This document shows, piece after piece, positions 50,275 through 60,100 of a stretch of 64,000 nucleotides of DNA; positions within the stretch are counted from its first letter, which is position 1; each line of letters starts with the position of its first letter. The notes beneath the pieces are model-generated. The model was not told the origin of the DNA and did no database searches. It saw nothing but the letters and a program-made list of their open reading frames with translations. Position numbers and translations under genes: made by a program. Source of the DNA: Stromatinia cepivora (lineage: Eukaryota; Ascomycota; Leotiomycetes; Helotiales; Sclerotiniaceae); assembly GCA_014898415.1 (NCBI GenBank), contig RCTD01000016.1, positions 372,001-436,000 on the forward strand, written 5' to 3'.

Positions 50275-52233
50275 TTTCAAAATGTTTTACTATCATACCT
50301 ATCATTACATTCTCTGTTACAAAAGTGTTCAATTGGATTTTTTGATTTTTTTTCAGGGCGAGCATGGGTTTCGGGTTGATTTATTCGATTGTGGAAAATT
50401 TCTTGGGATCTAGTTTATTTTGAGTCTTCACTTACTTACTTCTATCTACAAATAGTTTTTAATATTCATTCATTTTGCTTTCACTTGCTTTCACTTTGCT
50501 ATTTATTGATGCATGGTACAATTCCAATTCCAATACCAATTCCAATTCCAATTTCGATTTCAATTTTGACTGTAATTCCCTGGGTTCGTCTGGATTTGGT
50601 GAGGCCAGGAGGTTGGTGTAAGGTGAGGTTTGGAGGGGAAATTTTTATTGCCTTGCTTGGTGCTTCGGTTCGGTTTACCGATACCACCATCCCTTTTCTG
50701 TAGTGATTAATTATTGCCAGTTTACCTTGGAGAAATTTATTCCAATTACAGGATGTTGGGATTTGATTTAAATAATACTGCCAGCGGGATGGGCTGCGCA
50801 GGTGGATTGGGGAATTTTGTGTGTAGTATGCAATTTATTTGATTCGGCTTAACTTCATATTTGATATTGTTCACCTCGGTTTGGAAGGGACATGAATTGA
50901 GTAGCCTTGGTAGGTGCAAGCAACTTGGAAGTTGTATGATGTACCTTCTACCTTCCCCTACTTTTACCGTCTTCTTATAACAACAGCCACATACATACCT
51001 GTCTTCTCCATAATGCGATCCATCAACTCATAAGCCCATAATATAAAAAGACCTTCAAAATGGAAAACCACCATTACAAATCCATCTTACATCTCCCGTC
51101 CCCAGGACCTCTCTCCTAGTGAACCTACACCCAAGAGACAGTCAACGAGCTACTTTCCATGAAGTATATTCACATGTGCAAACTTCCTTATGAGGAAACT
51201 TCATTAAAAGAACAGTTATAGATGACGGAAACATGGATTTGAGGAGTTTTGTGTATGTAGTTGGATGCTGTGTCTGGATGGAGTAAGTGTTAATAATAGA
51301 ATATGGAACTGCCGGTAAAATATATGCATTTTCAAGAGTATCACCAAGACAGGAGTGAGCTATCATATCCATCACAGCGGGTGAAGTGTATAAGTTTATA
51401 TTTGTTGGGATGAGAATACTCAGCGCTTTTCGGAGCGATAGACTGAGCTCTTGAATCGTTTATGTCTAGGTGGTAATTGTGAAACAGAGGGACCCAACTG
51501 TATAATTTTAAATATTGAAACCTTTGCGTCAAGAAACGCGCCGGAAAGAAAAGTCGGTGTTCAGATACAGCGATGAGACTCATAGTATCACATCGGGTAC
51601 TCCTAAAAGTTCATCTTCAGCTTGGGGCTCTTCTTCTGCTCTCTGGGAGGGAGCAAAGTCTATGTGATTTGATTTACTTGCTTCTATTCCTCATGTATCA
51701 TGTAGGTACTTAAATCTAGCTCCATTATCACCTCTCGCTTTCTCAGGAAGTGAATGATCCAACTTGAAAGAGTGGCGCACCCACCCGCTCATCCAAATAT
51801 ATCCTCAAACTTCATCAATACCTTCATCAAACATCTCATCGAGTCGCCTTGGCGCAGTTGGTCGACCGCTGCGTTGTAACCACCTTCGGGTGGGTGGGGT
51901 GTTTGATTCGCGAGCAGTGATGTCCCCATATCGGAGGGCGCAGCTGGTGCAAATAAAATCCCATATCAGAGGGGTTTTCCCCGTGAACAGGTTTTTGCCA
52001 TTTTGAACACCTTTTTTTTGGGTGGAGGAGGAAGTGAGATGAAAGGGTTCTCCTCCCAGCCTCTATATATTCAGTCCAAACTTTTGAACTCAGACCTCTT
52101 TCTTTCGAAAGTGAATTAATGGTCCGAGGTTCCATCATACTTTTGCTCATCCTTAAAACTCCTTGACTTTCCGAAACTTACAATTACAATTTTACAACCA
52201 CAAGTCCATAGACAGACCATCGATCTATCAAAA
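50275..52233. other. Gene-free spacer
   Basis: An AATTCC hexamer repeat lies at 50518-50560. Frames at 50389-50703 and 51142-51583 lack any signature. A possible Pol III unit at 51843-52019 is listed separately. Bases 52100-52233 probably hold the next gene's 5' UTR. Confidence 0.5.
51843..52019 (+). ncRNA. Possible Pol III transcript or tRNA-derived relic
   Basis: TGGCGCAGTTGG at 51850-51861 is a full A-box match (tRNA D-arm type). About 40 bases on, TGTTTGATTCG at 51900-51910 is a weak B-box match (8 of 11). A run of eight T at 52012-52019 could end Pol III transcription. Between them is a strong hairpin (CCACC TTCG GGTGG) and a second A-box-like copy, GGCGCAGCTGG near 51938. The anticodon stem does not pair, so it is not a working tRNA. 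A SINE-like or degenerate origin is possible. Confidence 0.3.
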
Positions 52234-52970
52234 ATGCAAGTTTATAAAAGCGTATACGACGCAATGCTCTCCAGAGCATTCAGTTATGGCTACATCGAAC
52301 AACAAGTCCTCGATATTCTATCTGAAAGTTATGATCGAGTTGAGCTGAACACATATAAGAACATTCCGGACGGCGAGAGATATTGGATGGCGGAGCGGTG
52401 GACTTGGGAGACACTTTGTAAGTACCACTTGTTTGAGAAATTGTGGTTGATATTAACGCGATCCCAGTCGCCGATGAATTAAATGCATTCCCAGGAGAGA
52501 AACCAAAGTGGAAGGGAGCGGCGAATTATTTGAAGCACAAATCACCTGCGGCGGAAGAAACACCGAAGAATAATGAAGGCGAAGCTAGTGGTGATTCGCC
52601 GGCATCGACAGAAGTAAAAGTAACACCATCCACTCAGTTTAGGGCATGGCAAAGAATAGTATCTAGGGTCAAACCGAATATACTAGGAACAGCGCCAAAG
52701 AGCACCGGTCGTAGTCTTGTTATATCTATAGCTAGCGAAGTCGGCGAAGATTCAGCTATTCAGGAAAAGCCCCCCAAATCTAGCAGGAAGAGGAATAGTA
52801 GCACAAAGGCTCCTAAAACCCCAACTTCAATTCCAATTCTGAGTCCAGCTTCGGGAGCAAATAAGAGAAAGCGCACAGAACCACAATCTGGGATCTCTGA
52901 TAACTCGGATTCTCCTAAGCTCATCCCTCGTCCATATGCCAGATCCGATTATTTTAGTGATTCGGAGTAG
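52234..52970 (+). CDS. Hypothetical protein with basic, disordered C-terminus, 228 aa
   Basis: Two exons, 52234-52417 and 52468-52970; the 50-nt intron starts GTAAGT and ends CCCAG, and the split codon is TTC. The start is MQVYKSVYDA. I do not recognise the family. Residues 1-80 look folded and helical (MLSRAFSYGYIEQQVLDILS, YWMAERWTWETLF, GEKPKWKGAANYL) with several aromatic residues. The rest is Ser/Lys/Pro-rich and disordered, with RKRNSSTKAPKTP and ANKRKRTEPQS as possible nuclear signals, ending YFSDSE. A nuclear protein is a reasonable inference. No membrane segment or signal peptide. The clean intron and phase support a real gene; function is open. Confidence 0.72.
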
Positions 52971-54205
52971 CCTGAGGTGGAGTTCTCGAGCTATTTTGTA
53001 TTTCAGCCTGGTGATAATGGCGATATACCCACTTGCAAGAAGTACATTTGCATTATACTATTGAGGGTTTTGCAGTCGGATGAACATCCCGGGAGGTGGA
53101 ATGAATGGAGAGATTTATTTCGAGCTAGCTCATGTCTGATGGGGAATGAATGGTACTGGGGACAGTATTAAGTGACCTTTCATGCATTTGCAAGGTGCAA
53201 ATGCAGCATTTTGAATTGCAATAGATCGCAGTGTTACCGTGATAATTATAAGAAATGAAGAAACGAACAGACTTCCAAATAAATTGGGGACTTACCTTAG
53301 TGCACCGTGCTGCCAATAAATTTTAAGGACATATGGCTACTATTTCTGCGAGCACACTTGCGTGTTCTCTATCTTTTGCACTCATATATAAAATCGCTGT
53401 TTTATCCTCCTCCATCGTGGCCCAAAGCCACTCGACATGTTCTGGTTGGAGCTCATCGCCCCCTCCATTCCTTTTTGCTATTAGCCTTGTGAATTGAGGT
53501 TCATTCAGCCCTTGAAGCAATCATTGCCAATCATTGGCTTTACTGTGAGTCCAGAAAGCCAAACATAGATGCTGGTGACACATATCGTTGTGCCTTTGCT
53601 CGAAAGCAACACCATTGCATATTGCTGGTCTACTACCCACTATAGACGGCGATCTTGGGGGAACAAAAGTAAAGGAGCAATTCATATAGACTTTGATGAT
53701 ATATTCTATTCTTCTAAAAGTGGCAATGATCCATCACTACTCGTATGATCTGTTGCGCTGTAGTAGGATTTAGGAAGCTGGGAATTCGAGTTGACTAATC
53801 CCTTCGTGAGAATGAATACTCAAATCCTGGGCGCGGATTGAGCCTGTAGAGAACATTGATGAAGTCCGATACTAAATACAATAATCAAATGGAACAAGAT
53901 TTGTTGTACGGGGTAGCAATGGGCAATGGGGAGAAAGCTAGTTGTTCGAGATGCTATTTAAAAGAATAGGGGTGTGTTATTAGCGTCCGCACATGCCACG
54001 AGTCACCCTTGTAAAATTGGTGAATCCCCGCCGCGCACTCCACTTTCATCATCCATAAGGCTGAAAAGGCCAATCTGGCATCTGCTTTCAGACTTCAGTG
54101 CATTCAATGGTTCGAGTCTGATATTCAACGAATCTAATTGCGACAGAATCAACACTTTGAGTGGAATACTATCTAAAGATTCGAACTTCCGATCTACCTG
54201 TCGCT
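52971..54205. other. Gene-free spacer with one gene relic
   Basis: The left part is the 3' flank of the preceding gene. A minus-strand relic at 53323-53733 is listed separately. The right part up to 54205 holds the promoter of the rhomboid-like gene; the plus-strand frame from 53974 runs through that gene's first exon in another frame and is not coding. Confidence 0.5.
53323..53733 (-). pseudogene. Possible decayed coding fragment, one in-frame TGA
   Basis: The minus strand is open for 70 codons, stopped once by TGA at 53521-53523, then open for 65 more codons to TAA at 53323-53325. Its composition is protein-like (VPPRSPSIVGSRPAICNGVA; after the stop DELQPEHVEWLWATMEED and KDREHASVLAEIVA). 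There is no ATG-led start and I cannot name a family. A relic of a lost gene is the simplest reading, but chance is not excluded. Confidence 0.35.
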
Positions 54206-55081
54206 ATGCTCTCTACTGGCTTTACGGATGTGCCAGTAACGCGCAGCCTTGTCTACGGGGTAATCATAACCTCTTTCCTCGCCAGTATTACAGATTCGAA
54301 GCATTTTTTCTACATACAGGCAGATCCTCATCTGCTGCGATATCATCAGCTATGGCGTATGCTCACTTATCAATTGTGCTATACCAATTCGACGGAAGTG
54401 TTCTTTGGCGCGATAACGTACTATAATATGAGAGTGGTGGAAAGATTATGGGGATCTCGTAGATTTGCCGTGAGTGATTGAATCCTTGCTCTGCCATGTA
54501 CACTCGCTAAGGATCATATTCAGTCTTTCCTGCTACTTTCATTCTGCTTCGCTTCGATAATATCACCGATACTGGTCATCCTTCTACGACCTCTTTCCCT
54601 GTACGCGATAAATTACCTACCCGCAGGACCTACAGCTCTTATTTTCGCTATCCTGGCTCAATATCATGCCGTTATTCCACATCAATACAAATACAAAGTT
54701 GCTGCTACCTCTGCGCCCATGACCGAGGAGAATTTCGTAGGTGTCACATTCTCGGATAAATCGTACATATATCTCCCCGCCATTCAACTTGGTCTTTCCC
54801 AATTCCCGGGCTCAATTATATCTGCTATGGTGGGATGGGTTATTGGCTATTGTTGGCGAAACGATGTGCTACCTACAGCTATCACAAGATGGAGATTGCC
54901 AGGTTGGATGGTGGGTGTTCAAGTTAAGAAAAGGAGTGAGGGTTTTGAAGGTATGAGGAGGAGATTAGAAGGGGAAAATACCGCGGCTGCTACCGGATCG
55001 GATGGCCAGTCTGGTGGAGAAGTTGGGAGAAGGAGGACTTTGGCGAACCAATTTATCGATCAGTTCAGAGGAGCGTCATGA
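54206..55081 (+). CDS. Dsc2/UBAC2-like rhomboid pseudoprotease, 273 aa
   Basis: Two exons, 54206-54469 and 54524-55081, joined in phase 0; the 54-nt intron starts GTGAGT. The start chosen is MLSTGFTDVP, where family similarity begins. Five or six hydrophobic helices cover residues ~12-225 in a rhomboid-like layout: YGVIITSFLASI, HQLWRMLTYQLCY, EVFFGAITYYNMRVVERLWG, FLLLSFCFASIISPILVIL, PTALIFAILAQYH and PGSIISAMVGWVIGY. The Ser/His catalytic pair is absent, so it is an inactive rhomboid. Related fungal Dsc2 proteins belong to the Golgi Dsc E3 ligase complex that activates SREBP-type sterol regulators; animal UBAC2 acts in ER-associated degradation. The short C-terminal tail is Arg/Gly-rich; I see no UBA domain, which yeast Dsc2 has. 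Choice between Dsc2 and another derlin-like protein is not certain. Confidence 0.82.
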
Positions 55082-56309
55082 CGCTTCACTTGATCAAGAA
55101 TATCAATGATTTATTATAATTCATACATCTCTGTTTCCGGATACCCGAGCTACTGTAAAGCTATTGACAAGACGATTTTCAGAACATAGTTAGTGAGCAA
55201 TCTAATGCTCGGTACAGCTTTCGGTGATATCTTGATATGGGCGGGACTTTTGCTGAGGGCTCCCGATGCAGACTTGTCCTCTGCGTGGGAGAAATGCGAG
55301 GGAATCTCACCATGAAAAACGGTCAAGGGATGGAGGTGGTGAGAGATTGAATTCCACCGCCGTGGAAGCAGTTCAAACAACAGCAGCCCCAACTTCTAAA
55401 TCTAATCCTAATCTGAACCCCAAATACTCAAGACGTGTCCTTCCTTCAAGACATGCAACAAAAGTTTCAAATCGCCAAAAATAGAGCTTGCTTCTACTGT
55501 TTATAACACTGTGTTCTTTGGTTGATAGTCGAGATATAATGCTCTTAATGTATACAACATGGTGTCCTTTCGTTGAGATGTGCAACAAGAGTTTAAAACA
55601 ACTGGCAATGAAACTTACTACTGGTTTTGCCAGTATCAAAACACAGTATTTCTAGTACAGAACACAGTATCCTTCACTTGGGATCTGCAACAAACCTATT
55701 CCCAAACGCATCACCACGAGACTTTTCTCCTAAAGCCTATCTCCAGATCTTAGTTCATTTTCGACCTCGTCTCCTGCTAAATTCTGAAGTCCTTACGGAT
55801 GACAGAGAATAAGAACACTTTCTAGTAATGGGCTCTCACGGAAATATATAGCCTTGCACTCGAAGAATACGGAAATAGCATTACCTCTGCAACTTTTGCA
55901 TTTAGGTAATCTCTTCATGATGGACCTGATCGATTCGCGAAGTCGAACTCTTCAAGGCTTTTCAAATCAATGTTCAGTGCTATTACGTGACATGTCATTA
56001 AAAGCCTACACGTCTTTTGTGCTAAAAGTTGGCTGTATAGAGGGTTTAGCTATAATGCTAGGATTAGTGATGGATAAATGTCGCCTGCAGTCTAGTCTAT
56101 AAGATAAACAGTTGGATATTACTAGGAAACTGACAAGAATAGATACCTCTCATTATAACAGAATTCGAAAAATCCAAAACTTCTGACTTCCCATGCTTCC
56201 TGTGACGGAAATTGTTTTTGAGTCTCAGTGCATCTTCACCATGACTGTTAAAATCTAAGATTTACAACCTGCAACCACATCCCACAACCCAAGCCATCAA
56301 AAAACCACA
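55082..56309. other. Gene-free spacer with degenerate repeats
   Basis: Apart from the degenerate repeats at 55435-55704 (listed separately), I see no gene. A plus-strand frame near 55194-55310 (NLMLGTAFGDILIWAG...) looks protein-like but is only about 38 codons. Bases 56250-56309 resemble the promoter of the broken gene that follows. Confidence 0.5.
55435..55704. repeat. Degenerate direct repeats of GTGTCCTT...TGCAACAA unit
   Basis: Related copies begin at 55435, 55562 and 55668, with a weaker one at 55509. The first two share GTGTCCTT, then TGCAACAA and AGTTT, about 29 of 37 bases. The third keeps TCCTTC and CTGCAACAAA. Spacing is 127 and 106 bases. They may be an old tandem duplication; no function is visible. 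Confidence 0.55.
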
Positions 56310-56540
56310 ATGACTCAAACCAGGATTGCGGAGCTTGCCTCTATCATTTCGGCTCAGACCACAATTGTTGGCCAGTATCTTCACTCTCATGGATCGGCCT
56401 CACCATCCTTTGATGTGGAGTAAAATGAACCACTCAACCTACCAAAAGAAATCGCGGTTTCTAAAAACGCCATCCTGGAAACAAAAGAGGAGCTGAATAG
56501 TCTCATAGCAGGTTCTGTTGGGTTTCTCACCCCAACGAAT
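56310..56540 (+). pseudogene. N-terminal relic of a fungal secondary-metabolism-type O-methyltransferase
   Basis: The frame from the ATG at 56310 reads TRIAELASIISAQTTIV, as at the start of fungal plant-type O-methyltransferases (dimerisation region), and is stopped by TAA at 56421-56423 after 37 codons. The same frame continues after the stop with LPKEIAVSKNAILETKEELN and SVGFLTPTN, which also fit that family, up to a donor-like GTCAGT at 56541. Beyond, no more of the protein is found: the SAM-binding catalytic domain is missing. Similarity on both sides of the stop argues against an intron. It is a truncated, dead copy. Family recognition is from memory. Confidence 0.7.
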
Positions 56541-56851
56541 GTCAGTATATTTCTCATCTAAATATATTAGCACTGACCAATAATCCGTTTTCTAGGGATA
56601 TTCGCTTTCCTGGACAGGATCAGATAGCTGATCCATAGAGAGCCGATTACTGTCTATTATCCAATCTCATCAATAGTCTATGCTGTCCAACACATGACGT
56701 AATATCATGCCACACGGCGCGGTTCATCGAGTAAGCGTTGCTCGCTGCTTGCTGCGTCGTCGGCTTTTGCATTGATTGACATTTTGTTCTCCGAGACACT
56801 AGCCTGCTACACCTATTTTTCACACATTAACATCTTTGATAGTTTTCCAAT
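56541..56851. promoter_or_regulatory. Spacer and promoter of the DUF4188 gene
   Basis: About 310 bases between the O-methyltransferase relic and the next start codon. GC-rich words (GCGTTGCTCGCTGCTTGCTG) lie near 56737. No gene is seen. Confidence 0.5.
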
Positions 56852-57858
56852 ATGGCTCTCCCTTCATTGAATATCGTACGGGATGAATTCAAATTCATGA
56901 CATTATTGTACACAGGGGCATTTATCCAAGCTCTATTCTTTATCGTTTACCCTCATCGAATTGCTGCTCTTCCCGCTATACTTATAATTTTTGGCAGCGT
57001 TACCAAGAATCTTTTGCAACAATTTGGTCTTCTTCCTGGCAGGACCTTTTCTGACTTCCGCAAAGGAAGGTGGACTGCTCAACTCGTCAATGCAGACGGA
57101 TCAATTCCAGAAAGCGGTGATGGCAAAGGTAAAAGTGTTGTCGTCTTCTTGCTAGGAGCTCGTTCAAATAGGTATGTTTAAGATTGGGCATTGTTGGCCT
57201 GGGCCATGCAGCTCATAATCATCATATTTTAGTGCAACTATGGGTCGGTTTGCTCCGGGTTTCAGTCATGTTGTAAATTTATTTGATGATATGTGGCGTG
57301 ATGCCATCACTAATCAAGCAACATCAGGATGTAAGTTTTTCTCAACCATCCTGATAGCGTGTGGTGATGGAAATGTCTATAGCTGACATAAATTCCGTGC
57401 AGATCTTGGCAAAGCCTCTACTCTTTTGGGAACCGACAAAGAAAATTGCAATGTTATGATTTGGATATCGTATTGGAAAAGCATCGAACATCTTCAAAGA
57501 TTCGCAAATGGAGATAGCCACAGAAAAGGCTGGGACTCTTATCTTAGGGGCGAACATCCACATCTCGGCATCATGCATGAGACGTACCTCGTGCCCGCCG
57601 GAAACTGGGAGACTATCTACCACAATTTCCCTCCATTTGGACTTGGTAAGATAGTATGCCTCGCTACATCGAGTGTCACAGGATTAATGATAATTTATAG
57701 GTCAAACACAGCAGTTGGCCGATCTTGATCCTGAAGAGAAGTCCGATAGTACGTCACGAAAGAAAAATTACACAAGTGGTTTAGTAGAGGCAAAAGGGGC
57801 GACTTGGAAATCTATGAAGCTTAGAATGGCAAGGCTAGCTTCGAAATCCCAGGCATAA
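56852..57858 (+). CDS. DUF4188 (monooxygenase-like) family protein, 272 aa
   Basis: Four exons: 56852-57171, 57233-57330, 57403-57645 and 57701-57858; introns of 61, 72 and 55 nt start GTATGT, GTAAGT and GTAAGA, phases agree. The start is MALPSLNIVR. Residues ~18-65 contain two hydrophobic helices (LLYTGAFIQALFFIVYP, LPAILIIFGSV), so the protein is probably membrane-anchored. The rest matches DUF4188: VVVFLLGARSNSATMGRFAP, SHVVNLFDDMWRDA, NVMIWISYWKSIEHLQRFAN, HRKGWDSYLRGEHPHLGIMH, ETYLVPAGNWETIY. The fold resembles dimeric alpha-beta barrel monooxygenases, but no reaction is established. The C-terminal 40 residues are Lys/Arg-rich and variable. Such genes often sit near secondary-metabolism loci; here the only sign is the adjacent O-methyltransferase relic. 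Confidence 0.9.
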
Positions 57859-58490
57859 CCTAGGCACCAGTTCCTTTGTATTCAGACGACTGGTAATCCT
57901 GGAGCGTCGAACTCGAGCAAACACTCGTCTGTTCTCTTATCTGGCCTAGGAGGTGGTGGCTAAGCGTATGGCTAGCAGTATCACATGGTTCAATAATCAA
58001 ACTTATACTCATTACCCTTTTGAATGAAATGAACTCCACTTTGTGAAATGCTGACTGCAACGATCGACTGCCTAAAATCAAACATGGCGCACTTGAACAC
58101 TTTGCTTCTATACGATGGCCATATCAAATGAAATAATGCGATATAAAGAAAATGACACTGTTTCAGTTGACATCCGAACCCCCATCTAGAATCTTCAACG
58201 ACACTTGAGACAATGAGTGCCATCTCACCTACCCATCTAAAAAGGGAAAGGAGGAAGGCCACCAAGCAGATTATTTTTGGGGTTTCACAATGAAGGGACT
58301 TGTATAAAAAGAGATCGAACAACAAAAGTCTGTTTGTCATATGAAGCAATGCTAAATAACAGAAGTAGAGGCAGGCGGATCGCGTTGACCCAAGTTGAGC
58401 ATTGTACAAATGCCATTTTGTGACCCGTAAAAACCATTTACCATACTATTTCTTGCTGAGTGTGGAGGCTTGGTGAGTCTATCATGATTT
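57859..58490. other. Spacer between convergent 3' ends
   Basis: It holds the 3' UTRs of the DUF4188 gene and the cysteine synthase-like gene. The 139-codon minus-strand frame at 57990-58409 has a membrane-like but unconvincing composition and no signature. No RNA gene seen. Confidence 0.55.
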
Positions 58491-59899
58491 TCACTTTCCT
58501 GTGGGTCGTAGGCCTAAGTGAGCCAGCAAGTCTTGGTTATCATGTTCCTCCTCCAATCCCAATTCCCCAACCTTCTTCCAAAATTTACTCAAATGCCTCG
58601 TTCCGCTATCACAAAGAATAGTAACCACCGTACTTCCCTTTTCTAATTCCAACGCCGTTGCGACAGCTGCAACGCAATTGACCGCGCTGCTACTCCCCAC
58701 AAAGATTCCATCCTTTTCCACTAACCATCTGGCCATTTTAAGTGCCTGCAAGTCCGTCACCTTGACGGCATCATCGATAATTTCTCGTCCAGCTTCGAAG
58801 TTTTGTGTCAAGCGGTTGATTCCAATTCCTTCGACGATAGTATCAACTTGTTGCCGGCGTCTCGTACCTTCTTTCTCGGTGGAAGAGAACATCACACCGT
58901 GTTTCACTTTATTGTAAAGACCACTTCCCTCTGGATCAGCGAGTACGACTTTTAGGTCTTGTCCCATAAGTTGCTCTTGTTTCAAATAGAGAGCCACTCC
59001 TGAGATGGTTCCTCCTGTACCAGCGCCGGCTACAAACGCATCAATCTAAATGTCATCAGTTAAAATTATATAAAATTTCCGGAGTTTTAGTCGCTTACAT
59101 CCCCTCCTGTCTGGGCATAAATCTCAGGCCCTGTAGATTGAAAATGCGCCCGATAATTTGCAGCGGATTCGAATTGATCGGCAAAGAAGCCTCTACTAGA
59201 ATCCGTTTTGGAGGCTGTATGCTCCTTCGCCCTTCTTCTTGCCAGGTTGACGAAATGCTCTGTGGAAGTAATTGGTGCAGGTGTGACTCTTTCAACTGTG
59301 GCGCCTAGATGATGAAGAAGATCTGATTTTTCTGTGCTCTGATCATTAGGCATGCAGATATATGCTTTATAACCTCTAGCACGTGCTAAAGTTGCAAGTG
59401 AGATGCCAGTTGATCCAACAGTGCCTTCATAAATAGTATCTCCTCGACCAGGTTTCAAGAATCCTTCCTCTTCTGCCATCGTGATCATATTCAACGCTAC
59501 TCTATCTTTAGGACTTCCTCCACCTCCATTGAGGAATTCTGCTTTGGCAAGAATAGTACATCCTGTTGCATCGGAAAGACTCTTAATCTTGAATAACGGT
59601 GTGTTCCCAATACATCCTTCTATTCCCTCTGGGATTAGAGGTTTTGGTAATCCAACAGTTGATTTTCGAGTTCGGTCTTCTAGTTTTAGTGGAGGAAGGT
59701 TAGACCCCACTGGCCTTAGATCAGATGATGAAGAGTCAGATGCAATAGTTCCAGTTCCCTTCCCCTTTCGCCGTCTTTGATATCTTCGTTCTAAATCTGG
59801 ATATAAATCCTTGAAACCCAATGTCAACAGAACTCCTGCGACGAATGCAACTGCAACTACCGCAGTTCCATATGCCTTGGGATGATTGCTCATAGACAT
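58491..59899 (-). CDS. Membrane-anchored cysteine synthase-like PLP enzyme (Mcy1/Cys12 type), 451 aa
   Basis: Two exons, 59099-59899 and 58491-59045; the 53-nt intron starts GTAAGC and joins in phase 0. The start MSMSNHPKAY is followed by one hydrophobic helix (residues ~9-28, TAVVAVAFVAGVLLTLGF) and a basic stretch (RRYQRRRKGKG), a typical N-terminal anchor. The catalytic part is fold-type II PLP: PEGIEGCIGNTPLFKI, GGGGSPKDRVALNM with the PLP lysine K in SPKDR, substrate loop EGTVGSTGISLA, and the phosphate loop AGAGTGGTISG. It lacks the SGNTG form of the loop seen in classical cysteine synthases and shares GTVGSTG with Mcy1/Cys12, a mitochondrial outer-membrane protein in yeast. It probably is not the main cysteine-forming enzyme. 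The gene is head-to-head with the NDUFAF7-like gene. Confidence 0.92.
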
Positions 59900-60100
59900 C
59901 TTATCATCGTATTTCCATCATCATTTCAATCATGGATAGTGGGTTTCAACATTTTGTTAATGTCGTGATTTTCACAGCTCAACTCTCAATAAATATCCTT
60001 GCAAAACTTTTGTGGAAAGAAGCTTGGACCAACCAGAACTTGACATTGCGACAAGAGGTTCCCCAAGAAACAAACAGGAGGGAATTAAACTGTTTTGTCT
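59900..60100. promoter_or_regulatory. 201-bp bidirectional promoter
   Basis: Only 201 bases separate the divergent ATGs of the cysteine synthase-like gene (minus) and the NDUFAF7-like gene (plus). Both products are probably mitochondrial, so shared control is plausible. No named binding site could be recognised. Confidence 0.7.

Noticed and set aside
53974..54426. 150-residue plus-strand frame
   Set aside because: It overlaps the Dsc2-like first exon in another frame; the rhomboid-like frame has the better composition and a proper intron.
55190..55310. Protein-like plus-strand stretch NLMLGTAFGDILIWAG
   Set aside because: Only about 38 codons, no start or splice partner, and the opposite strand is equally open.
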